The notes under the pieces are model-generated. The model made no database searches, had not been told where the DNA came from, and saw only the letters and a program-made list of their open reading frames with translations. A stretch of 5,419 bases of DNA from Phycisphaerales bacterium UBA966 (GTDB taxonomy: Bacteria > Planctomycetota > Phycisphaerae > Phycisphaerales > SM1A02), in contig DBCE01000067.1 in NCBI GenBank assembly GCA_002292895.1, forward strand, positions 2,911 to 8,329, given 5' to 3'. Of the stretch, positions 1-5,419 are shown one piece after another (the stretch's first letter is position 1; each line of letters opens with the position of its first letter). The translations under genes were made by a program, and so were the position numbers.

Positions 1-76
1 GTTGATGCGCCGGTTCCGGTATTTCCTGCCTCAGTTACCAAAGATCCGGTTCCATGAAGCGCGTAGAGTGCAACGC

Positions 77-1789
77 ATGAAGTCTAAAGGAGCGGAGCGC
101 GGTTCAGGGTTTGCAGCACTTGGCATCTCAACGATGTTGGTTGAGTCATTGGCGCGCATGGGCGTGACTGATCCAACGCCAGTGCAACGAGCCGCGATTC
201 CAACAGCCAGCACAGGCAAAGATGTTGCCGTAGTCGCCGCCACTGGTACCGGCAAGACACTTGGATACCTGCTGCCAGTGGCGATGAAGTTGTTGGCCGA
301 TCCGCCGCTGCGCGTTCGAGGCAGACCAGTTGATCCGCGTCGAAGACTGCGAGCATTGGTCCTCTGTCCAACTCGTGAGTTAGCACAACAAGTGGCGCGC
401 GAAGCCGCCCTGCTCTTCCGTGGTTCGGTGCTTCGAACAACCGCCGTCTATGGCAAGAGCCCGCTTGCGCCGCAGCGCGAAGCTGTCTCGATTGGCGTTG
501 ACTTGCTTGTCGGAACGCCCGGTCGGGTGAAGGAATTGTGCGAGCTTGACGCCATTTCGCTGGCATTCGTGCAGCAGTGTGTGCTTGATGAAGCTGATCG
601 AATGCTGGACATGGGCTTCCTGCCACAGGCGAAGGAAATTCTTTCGCGTGCGCCTGAATCGCGGCAGTTGCTCTTCTACACAGCAACCATGCCGCGGCCT
701 GTTGAGAAGGTGGTCGAAGAAATGCTGCGCGACCCTGAGCGGGTCAATCTGGTTGGTAGCGACCGCGCTAAGGTGTCCGGAACTCCGGAGCCGCGTTCTG
801 ATTTGGGTCAGCACATCTACGACATTGACGATGAGTCAAAGACAGCCCTCACGGTTGCTCTCATTAAAGATGGAAATCGCAAGGGTGTGATGGTGTTCTG
901 CCGCACGCGCCGACGCGCAGGATGGGTGGCTTCGGCACTGCGTCGTCATGCCATCAAGACTGTTCTCATCCATGGTGATCGCAGTCAGCGACAACGAACC
1001 GAAGCGCTTGCTGCATTCACCACTGGTCATGCAGACGTAGTGGTGGCCACTGATGTTGCATCACGCGGACTGCATGTGCCAGCCGCTCGTTGCGTCATCA
1101 ACTATGACGTTCCGTTGCTGCCCGAGGAATACGTGCACCGCGTTGGCCGAGCGGGTCACGGTGGTGGAAGCGCGGAGGCGTTCACATTGCGTTGCCCCGC
1201 TGATGTTGAGCGGTGGCTCCATGTGGAACGAACTCAACGCGTCAAATTAATGCCGAAGAAGCCACCTGCGTATGCCGCTTACATGCGCATGCGCGACGGG
1301 GCTGTCCCAGATCGCGAAGTGGAGATGACCACTGGTGGACCGCGTAGCGCGGGCAGCCGCACCGCTGGTCCGCGCGTTGTTGGACCACGAGCGCCAAGTG
1401 CTCGACCTGCTGGTGCTCGACCTACTGGTGCTCGGCCAACTGGCGCTGGTGGAGCGAGTGCGCGACCCGCTCCCGCTCGTGCCGCAAGTGTGCGACCAAC
1501 TGGTGCGCGAAGTGGTGGGCCACGTGTTGCAGGGCGCACTGATCGGCCAGCGCGCCGCGTGAATCGCCCATTGACCGTTGGTGGAAGTACTGATCCAAAT
1601 GCACCAGTGACACCGGGACGATCGCTTGCTGCCATGATCCGAAACGCGCCCGCGGCATTGAAGCGCAAAGAGAAGCGCATACACAAGGGTGATAAGCCCA
1701 AGGATCAGGCGCATAAGCGTGGCAAACAACGCAAGGCGCCGATCGCCAAGGGACAGAAACCCGGCGGTGGCGTGAAGAAGGCGACATGA
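77..1789 (+). CDS. DEAD-box ATP-dependent RNA helicase (RhlB/RhlE-like) with Arg-rich repeat tail
   Basis: Predicted ATP-driven RNA unwinding or remodelling enzyme of the cytoplasm. Such helicases act in RNA decay, ribosome assembly or cold adaptation. Numbering from the ATG at 77 (570 aa), the core is nearly complete: Q motif (F12, PTPVQ 33-37), motif I AATGTGKT 54-61, Ia PTRELAQQ 98-105, Ib TPGR 147-150, II DEAD 171-174, III TAT 202-204, IV VMVFC 271-275, QxxR 304-307, V ATDVASRGLHVP 324-335, VI HRVGRAGH 354-361. The RGLHVP form of motif V and DEADRMLDMGF resemble RhlB. Motif VI ends in His361 where HRxGRxxR predicts Arg. A basic, probably disordered tail (about 415-570) holds 13 pentapeptide units and a Lys-rich end. 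The start is uncertain: the frame is open to the left edge, with an ATG at 5 and a TTG at 2. I chose 77 because the Q-motif domain begins ten residues later, but no strong ribosome binding site precedes it. The stop overlaps the next gene's ATG. Confidence 0.93.
   Translation: MKSKGAERGSGFAALGISTMLVESLARMGVTDPTPVQRAAIPTASTGKDVAVVAATGTGKTLGYLLPVAMKLLADPPLRVRGRPVDPRRRLRALVLCPTRELAQQVAREAALLFRGSVLRTTAVYGKSPLAPQREAVSIGVDLLVGTPGRVKELCELDAISLAFVQQCVLDEADRMLDMGFLPQAKEILSRAPESRQLLFYTATMPRPVEKVVEEMLRDPERVNLVGSDRAKVSGTPEPRSDLGQHIYDIDDESKTALTVALIKDGNRKGVMVFCRTRRRAGWVASALRRHAIKTVLIHGDRSQRQRTEALAAFTTGHADVVVATDVASRGLHVPAARCVINYDVPLLPEEYVHRVGRAGHGGGSAEAFTLRCPADVERWLHVERTQRVKLMPKKPPAYAAYMRMRDGAVPDREVEMTTGGPRSAGSRTAGPRVVGPRAPSARPAGARPTGARPTGAGGASARPAPARAASVRPTGARSGGPRVAGRTDRPARRVNRPLTVGGSTDPNAPVTPGRSLAAMIRNAPAALKRKEKRIHKGDKPKDQAHKRGKQRKAPIAKGQKPGGGVKKAT
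1337..1531 (+). repeat. Thirteen in-register pentapeptide repeats in the helicase tail
   Basis: These 195 bp encode thirteen consecutive five-residue units with no register slip: GPRSA, GSRTA, GPRVV, GPRAP, SARPA, GARPT, GARPT, GAGGA, SARPA, PARAA, SVRPT, GARSG, GPRVA. Arginine is third in twelve of the thirteen; the exception is GAGGA. At DNA level the period is 15 bp and is clearest at 1397-1441, where three units differ at only a few bases. The outer units keep the protein pattern but use more varied codons, which suggests old duplication followed by selection on the arginine spacing. An RNA-binding or condensate-forming role is inferred from comparable Arg/Gly-rich helicase tails. Confidence 0.85.
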
Positions 1790-2355
1790 GCCCGCGAGTG
1801 CTTGGGCGCCGCGTGCTGTTCGCTTTACTGCTTGGCGCGGTGAGCGCAGTGGCGACGGTTCCATATGCACAGATGACCATGTCTGCCATTCGTGAATCCA
1901 CTGATGTTCTTTTGCTTCGTGGAACAACGGCATGGAGCGGATCCGAACGGCGTTCAGCCTGTATTCGGTGGATCAATGTTGAAACCGTTGGCCCACTGGT
2001 GAATGCCTCTGAAGCGGTTGGGGTTGTTCCTGCGTGGGCAGAGCCTGCTCCGCCCATCAACGGCGGTCATGTCCGTGCAGCGGCTGTTGGAATCGGCTGG
2101 CCGTTGCCAGTCATTACCGCTACCTGGCGCGCCGATCGAGGGGACGAGGGTTTCCCACCGCCGGCCGAACGGGATACCAGTGGTGAAAGCCCAAAGGAAG
2201 CGGTCCGGCGAGTGATGGGTGATGACCCACACGCTTCGCGCGCGGTGATGCTCCCGCAAGCGCTCTTTGACGCTGCAGTCTTTGCCCTGCCGTGGTGGTT
2301 GATACTAGAAGTGATCGCGTGGTTGAGGGCGCGGCGAGTCAGTCAACCGGCATGA
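1786..2355 (+). CDS. Hypothetical protein with N- and C-terminal membrane helices
   Basis: I do not recognise a family for this 189-aa protein. A basic start (SPRVLGRR) leads into a hydrophobic segment at about residues 9-26. A mostly polar middle of about 130 residues follows, including a GIGWPLPV stretch near 102-109. A second hydrophobic segment at about 158-180 ends in a basic tail (RARR). The likely topology is two membrane helices with the middle region outside the cytoplasm; the first helix could instead be an uncleaved signal anchor. The ATG overlaps the helicase TGA as ATGA, and GAAGG at 1777-1781 lies 4 nt upstream, so translation is probably coupled to the helicase. The 3' end overlaps the convergent small membrane gene by 17 bp. 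No catalytic motif is visible, and coupling to the helicase need not mean shared function. Confidence 0.72.
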   Translation: MSPRVLGRRVLFALLLGAVSAVATVPYAQMTMSAIRESTDVLLLRGTTAWSGSERRSACIRWINVETVGPLVNASEAVGVVPAWAEPAPPINGGHVRAAAVGIGWPLPVITATWRADRGDEGFPPPAERDTSGESPKEAVRRVMGDDPHASRAVMLPQALFDAAVFALPWWLILEVIAWLRARRVSQPA

Positions 2356-2590
2356 GTGGCATGATCACGCGAATGATGATCGCCAGTCCAACAAAGAGCG
2401 ACAGCATGCCAACCACAATTTGAGCGGACATCCGGGCGACTGATGGCCAGTAGCCATTCAAGTCTTTCTGTCGAACGGTGCGCCACGCCATGCTGACAAA
2501 AACCGACAGTGGAAAAACCAGCGCCCACCAGTAAGCGGAAACACCAGGCGCGGGTTGCAGAAATGGGATCCACGCGAGCATGTGTTGCAT
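2339..2590 (-). CDS. Small hypothetical membrane protein (83 aa, two helices)
   Basis: A short protein of unknown function with two hydrophobic stretches: about residues 18-36 (including AYWWALVFPLSVFVSMAW) and about 54-80. A polar loop with VRQKDLNGYWPS joins them. It is the last gene of the leftward block; its ATG lies one base after the TAG stop of the upstream membrane gene (TAG-G-ATG), so the two are probably translated together. An alternative GTG at 2626 would add 12 residues (ATRTAVPLNRR...) and overlap the upstream gene by 35 bp. I prefer the ATG because of the tight coupling and because no Shine-Dalgarno precedes the GTG. A further ATG at 2581 is also possible. The stop overlaps the convergent plus-strand gene. 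Confidence 0.68.
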   Translation of the reverse strand: MQHMLAWIPFLQPAPGVSAYWWALVFPLSVFVSMAWRTVRQKDLNGYWPSVARMSAQIVVGMLSLFVGLAIIIRVIMPLMPVD

Positions 2591-2591
2591 C

Positions 2592-3518
2592 CTACGGTTG
2601 AGTGGCACTGCTGTACGGGTCGCCACTGCTGCTTTGGGCGGGTTGCCGAGTCAGCACGCCGGATAGCAACACGGCGCATGCAACTGCACACACAGCAAGT
2701 GCGGCTGGCGCGGCGACCACCACACAGGCCTGGGTGCGCGAACGCGTTGCAGGCACAAAGCGCATGCCGACGCCCATAAGTGCTGGTGAAGCGGCCGACA
2801 TGGCCCACATCCACCATGGGAAGCCACTCTCGTCGTAGCCCATCCCGATGAACATACACCCCGCGAGCGCACACGCGAATGCGGTGGCGCCCCCCCGACC
2901 AAGCCGCACGGATGAAGAAATAGCAGCGGCCACCGCCAGTGCTGCGCTACCTCCACTGAGCGCTCCGAGAACGATGCCAAGCTTTGCAAATCCACTGAGC
3001 ACACACAGCATGCTTGCGCACGCCGCCATGATCCATAGTGCGACGAACGGCGCCACTCTGAACTGCGAGGCTGGCTTCGCTGCGCCGAGCGAGGCGAGAA
3101 CCGCGATGGCTGCGGCCAATACCTGATACCCCTGTCCACCAAATCCAGGAGGTTTGAGAGTGAACATCGCACACGCGGCAGCCGCCGTCGCTAGCAATTG
3201 GCCGTTGAGGCTTGATAGGTTGCTGGTGACGACTGAAACTCCTGCGCCGATCACCAGCGCGATTGGGAGCCACTCGTACGACGTTGTGCATGACCACTCA
3301 AAGCCACCCTGCAGATGAATGTGTGCTGCTATGCCGGGTACAACAATCAACAAGGGCATCCATCGGAGCGGGGTAAGCCACAGCGCCACGTGATCTGCAA
3401 ACAGCGCGCGTCGCCCAGCAACCCCGCCCTTGCGAGAGATCATGTGCAACAACAAGGCCGCTACGAAAACAGCCAATGCCGGTGCAAATACCGCGCGGAG
3501 GATGATGTCGAGTTCCAT
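2592..3518 (-). CDS. Hypothetical polytopic membrane protein (about ten helices)
   Basis: A 308-aa protein made almost entirely of hydrophobic, Ala/Val/Leu-rich segments. Approximate helices lie at 5-26, 50-66, 83-97, 107-121, 130-146, 155-175, 180-200, 211-226, 234-252 and 264-287, followed by a short polar tail rich in Ser and Gln. I recognise no transporter signature or catalytic motif, so no function is assigned. The ATG is 16 nt after the yceI stop, with no clear Shine-Dalgarno, which fits co-transcription and perhaps coupling with yceI. The reading frame crosses a run of seven G residues (coding strand; 2890-2896 as C on plus) without disturbing the hydrophobic pattern on either side, so it appears intact. 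Few charged residues occur within the helices, so a transporter or a membrane scaffold are both possible. Confidence 0.75.
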   Translation of the reverse strand: MELDIILRAVFAPALAVFVAALLLHMISRKGGVAGRRALFADHVALWLTPLRWMPLLIVVPGIAAHIHLQGGFEWSCTTSYEWLPIALVIGAGVSVVTSNLSSLNGQLLATAAAACAMFTLKPPGFGGQGYQVLAAAIAVLASLGAAKPASQFRVAPFVALWIMAACASMLCVLSGFAKLGIVLGALSGGSAALAVAAAISSSVRLGRGGATAFACALAGCMFIGMGYDESGFPWWMWAMSAASPALMGVGMRFVPATRSRTQACVVVAAPAALAVCAVACAVLLSGVLTRQPAQSSSGDPYSSATQP

Positions 3519-3534
3519 GAATGCCGGCCGTGAA

Positions 3535-4197
3535 TCACTTCTTGGCTAAAGCACCCTCAAGACCGACAATGATCTTCACATCATTACCAATAGCGCCCTT
3601 GTCGACGCCATACTTGATGCCAAAGTCGCTGCGCTTGATCAGCAACTGCGCCTCAAATCCAGCCTTTGGCCCGCGCCCCATGTCGGCCATCCCGCAATAC
3701 TCCACGCGCGCAACGACCGTCTTTGTCACGCCGTGCAGCGTTAGATCGCCAGTGACGTCGTAGGTGGCGTCGTCAACTTTCAGAGCACTGATGCTCTTGA
3801 AGGTCATTGATGGAAAGTCCTTCGCGGAGAAGAAGTCTGGGCTGCGAAGATGCTTGTTGAGATCATCGTTCGCGGTGTCAACCGACTCCACCTTGATAGT
3901 GATGTCAAACTTCATTCCCTCGGCCTTACCCGGCGCAAAGGTGAAGTTGCCCTCGATGTCATTGAATCGACCCCAGAACTGCCCGGCTCCAAAGTGTTGC
4001 ACGCGAAAGAGTGCCATCGAGTGAACGTCATCCACTGTGAATACCTGTGGACCAGTGGTCGCTGTGGCTGGTGGTGTGGCGGTCTTCGGCGCAGCTGGTT
4101 CCTGCGGTTGAGCAAGACCCAACATGAGCGCGCCGCTCACCGCGCTGAGCGACACAATGGCGAGCCAACGGCGACGATGATTGGTGGTGGTGATCAT
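3535..4197 (-). CDS. YceI-family secreted lipocalin-like protein
   Basis: YceI-family proteins form a beta-barrel with a hydrophobic pocket that binds polyisoprenoid-type lipids, and they are usually exported. This copy is 220 aa. It has a signal peptide (MITTTNHRRR, then a hydrophobic core at about 11-29, probable cut after Ala29), a Pro/Ala/Thr-rich linker (about 31-49) and a YceI domain from about 51 to 217. Family landmarks include VHSMALFRVQHFG 58-70, FNDIEGNFTF 78-87, SPDFFSAKDFPSMTFKS 119-135, YDVTGDLTLHGVTKTV 146-161, KRSDFGIKYG 188-197 and IGNDVKI 203-209. There is no lipobox cysteine, so it is probably soluble in the periplasm or outside. No good Shine-Dalgarno precedes the ATG, which is supported by the signal peptide beginning there. 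It lies 67 bp after parB and 16 bp before a membrane protein gene. The natural ligand here is unknown. Confidence 0.92.
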   Translation of the reverse strand: MITTTNHRRRWLAIVSLSAVSGALMLGLAQPQEPAAPKTATPPATATTGPQVFTVDDVHSMALFRVQHFGAGQFWGRFNDIEGNFTFAPGKAEGMKFDITIKVESVDTANDDLNKHLRSPDFFSAKDFPSMTFKSISALKVDDATYDVTGDLTLHGVTKTVVARVEYCGMADMGRGPKAGFEAQLLIKRSDFGIKYGVDKGAIGNDVKIIVGLEGALAKK

Positions 4198-4264
4198 GGA
4201 ACGCGTCAGAGTAATGGATTCCGGGAACGGGATTCCGGGATTGTTATTAAGTTATAGGACGCTA
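4198..4264 (-). promoter_or_regulatory. parB-yceI spacer with tandem TCCCGGAATCC direct repeat
   Basis: This 67-bp gap is the longest complete spacer in the window. On the coding strand TCCCGGAATCC occurs twice (4240-4230 and 4226-4216) with three bases between, a 14-bp period ending 18 nt before the yceI ATG. Each copy contains a TTCC-G-GGA partial palindrome on the plus strand. Upstream lies an AT-rich stretch with TATAAC (4256-4251), which could be a -10 element, but no matching -35 stands 16-18 bp above it. I infer a possible operator or promoter for yceI. A chance repeat in the leader of a parB-yceI transcript is the alternative. I see no rho-independent terminator after parB. Confidence 0.35.
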
Positions 4265-5344
4265 TCAGTCTGGTAGGCGATTCTTGTCAAACCCAATGCG
4301 TTGCATCAGTCCATCGAATTCATCAAGGGAGAAGAACTGGATTCGCAACTCGCCGGCGCCCTTCTTGCGTCCGACCCGAATGTCCACTCGAGTGCCGAGG
4401 TGTTGTTCAAGTTGTCGCCGAAGATCCGCAAGGTGAGCACTCTTAGGACCGCGACCCTTTGCCTTGGCTGGTGATGTTCCACGTGGAACCCCTGCAGTGT
4501 CCCGAATTGCTCCCTCAAGTTCCCGAACAGACCAACCGTGCACGGCGGCTTGCTCTGCAAAGTTTCGCCGGACCCCCACCTCCGTTACGCCCAAGAGAAC
4601 CTTTGCGTGGCCCAATGAGATGGCACCCGAGCGAACGTGTGACGCAGATCCGCCGTCAAGATCATTGAGGCGCAACAGATTCGAGACCGTTGCACGATCA
4701 AGTCCAACGCGCCCAGCCAAGTCATGGTGAGTCAAACCGAAGTCATCTGCAAGGCGTCGGAGCGCCGCCGCTCTGTCCATTGGGTTGAGGTCTTCACGTT
4801 GCAGGTTCTCAATCAGCGACAACTCGGCCGCCTGCCGGTCGTCCACCAATTGCACAATGGCTGGTATTTCGGTCCGCCCAAGCTGGTCCATAGCGCGCCA
4901 GCGGCGTTCACCGGCGATCAATTCAAAGCGGCCAGTTGCACCGGGAAGTGGCCGAACCACCACGGGCTGCATCAACCCAGACTGCTCGATACTGCGCGCC
5001 AGCGTGTCGAGCGCCACGGGATCCATGCCACCGCGGGGCTGGTACTTGCCTGGTTGGATGGCCCGAACCGCGATGAAAGTAACCATTCCATCAGCCAACT
5101 GTGAAGGGGAGGCATCTGCAAGCTGGGCGGTTTGTGACGGCTTCGGCTCCACGGTTCCACTAGCGCCCCGAACATTTGAATGGTTCGTTTCATGTGCCTT
5201 GGCACTCACTGCCGGTTCGACAAACTCAACGGTCGCGGGTTCTGAAATGCTTGGTCGTTGGATTGACACAGGAATCAAACTTCCCAATCCGCGACCGAGC
5301 TTGGATTGTGTCATCTTGGTGCGATCATCGGAGTTCTTAGCCAT
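4265..5344 (-). CDS. parB: Chromosome-partitioning protein ParB
   Basis: ParB is a CTP-dependent DNA clamp that loads at parS sites near the origin, spreads along DNA, works with the ATPase ParA to segregate origins and helps load SMC. The 359-aa protein is complete. The N-terminal ParA-contact peptide LGRGLGSLIP is at 16-25, followed by a long variable linker (about 26-85). The CTP-binding/N-terminal domain has QPGKYQPR 97-104, GERRWRA 145-151 and ENLQREDLNP 179-188. The helix-turn-helix spans about 204-226 (LTHHDLAGRVGLDRATVSNLL), GHAKVLL is at 245-251, a linker carries VPRGT 286-290, and the C-terminal dimerisation domain is at about 302-352. AAGGA (5355-5351) stands 6 nt before the ATG and supports this start over Met11. 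Two parS-like palindromes flank and lie within the gene. parA is expected upstream, beyond the window edge; yceI follows downstream. Confidence 0.97.
   Translation of the reverse strand: MAKNSDDRTKMTQSKLGRGLGSLIPVSIQRPSISEPATVEFVEPAVSAKAHETNHSNVRGASGTVEPKPSQTAQLADASPSQLADGMVTFIAVRAIQPGKYQPRGGMDPVALDTLARSIEQSGLMQPVVVRPLPGATGRFELIAGERRWRAMDQLGRTEIPAIVQLVDDRQAAELSLIENLQREDLNPMDRAAALRRLADDFGLTHHDLAGRVGLDRATVSNLLRLNDLDGGSASHVRSGAISLGHAKVLLGVTEVGVRRNFAEQAAVHGWSVRELEGAIRDTAGVPRGTSPAKAKGRGPKSAHLADLRRQLEQHLGTRVDIRVGRKKGAGELRIQFFSLDEFDGLMQRIGFDKNRLPD
4475..4490. promoter_or_regulatory. parS-like site inside parB
   Basis: TGTTCCACGTGGAACC contains a 14-bp perfect palindrome (4476-4489) and matches the parS pattern TGTTNCACGTGNAACA at every fixed position but the last. 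It lies within the parB reading frame at codons 285-290, where it encodes V-P-R-G-T just before the dimerisation domain. parS sites are ParB binding and CTP-dependent clamp-loading sites, so ParB should load here on its own gene. The Bacillus subtilis parB homologue spo0J also carries a parS, which supports the reading. Confidence 0.85.
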
Positions 5345-5350
5345 GGGGAT

Positions 5351-5355
5351 TCCTT
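5351..5355 (-). promoter_or_regulatory. Ribosome binding site of parB
   Basis: The coding strand reads AAGGA with 6 nt before the ATG at 5344, the best Shine-Dalgarno in the window. It fixes the parB start at MAKNSDD rather than at the in-frame Met11. It lies 5 bp from the edge of the upstream parS palindrome, so ParB bound there would sit next to the translation start region of its own gene. Confidence 0.7.
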
Positions 5356-5360
5356 GTGTG

Positions 5361-5378
5361 ATGTTCCACGTGGAACAT
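5361..5378. promoter_or_regulatory. parS site upstream of parB (18-bp perfect palindrome)
   Basis: ATGTTCCACGTGGAACAT is a perfect 18-bp palindrome whose inner 16 bp match the parS consensus TGTTNCACGTGNAACA at all fixed positions, with C and G at the two variable ones. It ends 16 bp upstream of the parB start codon and 884 bp from the centre-equivalent point of the site inside parB. Bacterial parS sites cluster near the replication origin, commonly around parAB, so position and sequence agree. Binding here could also affect parB expression, which is inference. Confidence 0.93.
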
Positions 5379-5419
5379 GTTGATGCCGAAACAGTGGCGG
5401 GGCGGCGACGAAATCGTAT
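5379..5419 (-). other. Right edge: parB upstream region, parA end not identifiable
   Basis: All three leftward reading frames are open from the edge into the parB start region, so the 3' end of an upstream gene such as parA could run through here. One frame stops at TAA 5339-5337, overlapping the parB start by 8 bp. Another stops further inside parB. None of the short peptides is recognisable as a ParA C-terminus, so no partial gene is called. The stretch could equally be an intergenic promoter region. Confidence 0.3.

Noticed and set aside
84..686. Minus-strand 200-aa reading frame opposite the helicase core
   Set aside because: It lies wholly inside conserved DEAD-box motifs on the other strand and shows no recognisable protein features.
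1064..1081. Motif V of the helicase reads RGLHVP rather than RGxD
   Set aside because: At first it looked like a lost ATP-contact residue, but RhlB-type helicases, including that of E. coli, carry RGLHIP, so this is a subfamily trait.
1216..1229. GCTCCATGTGGAAC resembles the parS core (12 of 14 bases)
   Set aside because: Both mismatches fall at fixed positions, including the central CACGTG, and it lies in the helicase gene; probably chance.
1247..1933. Long minus-strand reading frame (228 aa) across the helicase tail and the start of the next gene
   Set aside because: It is antisense to the repeat region; its Ser/Thr/Arg-rich composition is what the reversed 15-bp repeats produce. It crosses two well-supported genes and has no domain pattern.
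2321..2348. GGTTGA...TCAACC inverted repeat near the convergent stops as a possible terminator
   Set aside because: The stem is only 6 bp with a 16-nt loop and no T-tract on either side.
2651..3172. Alternative minus-strand frame of 173 aa suggesting a frameshift in the large membrane protein
   Set aside because: The 308-aa frame keeps regular hydrophobic helices throughout, including after the G7 run; the alternative frame is Arg/Ser-rich without structure.
4285..4290. Perfect minus-strand TTGACA as a -35 box for yceI
   Set aside because: It lies in the parB coding end (F-D-K codons) and the sequence 17 bp downstream (TGATAG) is a poor -10; TATAAC is 28 bp away, too far.
5314..5344. Met11 (MTQSKLGRG...) as the parB start
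   Set aside because: No Shine-Dalgarno precedes it, whereas AAGGA stands 6 nt before the first ATG.

Overview
The window is a gene-dense piece of a bacterial chromosome (moderately high GC, with intergenic gaps from overlapping to 67 bp). It holds six protein genes in two blocks that face each other. The lineage cannot be fixed from sequence alone. Weak or absent Shine-Dalgarno sites, small membrane proteins without recognisable families, and a YceI protein with a proline/alanine/threonine-rich linker would suit a planctomycete (Phycisphaerae-like) bacterium. That is an impression, not a demonstration.

Left block, plus strand: a DEAD-box RNA helicase with RhlB/RhlE-like features and a long arginine-rich tail, joined by an ATGA stop/start overlap to a two-helix membrane protein of unknown function. 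The helicase tail contains thirteen in-register pentapeptide units. Its motif VI has histidine where an ATP-contacting arginine is expected.

Right block, minus strand, read right to left: parB, a secreted YceI-family protein, a polytopic membrane protein of about ten helices, and a small two-helix membrane protein. The two blocks converge and their last genes overlap by 17 bp.

The most informative element is the chromosome-segregation locus at the right edge. ParB is complete, with the ParA-contact peptide, the GERRWRA CTP-binding motif, a helix-turn-helix and the C-terminal dimerisation region. Two parS-type palindromes accompany it. One is an 18-bp perfect palindrome just upstream of the parB ribosome binding site. 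The other lies inside parB, where it encodes V-P-R-G-T in the linker before the dimerisation domain. A parA gene would be expected just beyond the right edge but is not identifiable here. The window is therefore probably close to the replication origin.

No RNA gene, mobile element, CRISPR array or defence system was found. I see no wholly new system; the points worth a second look are the parS pair, the helicase motif VI substitution and its repeat tail, and a direct repeat upstream of yceI.
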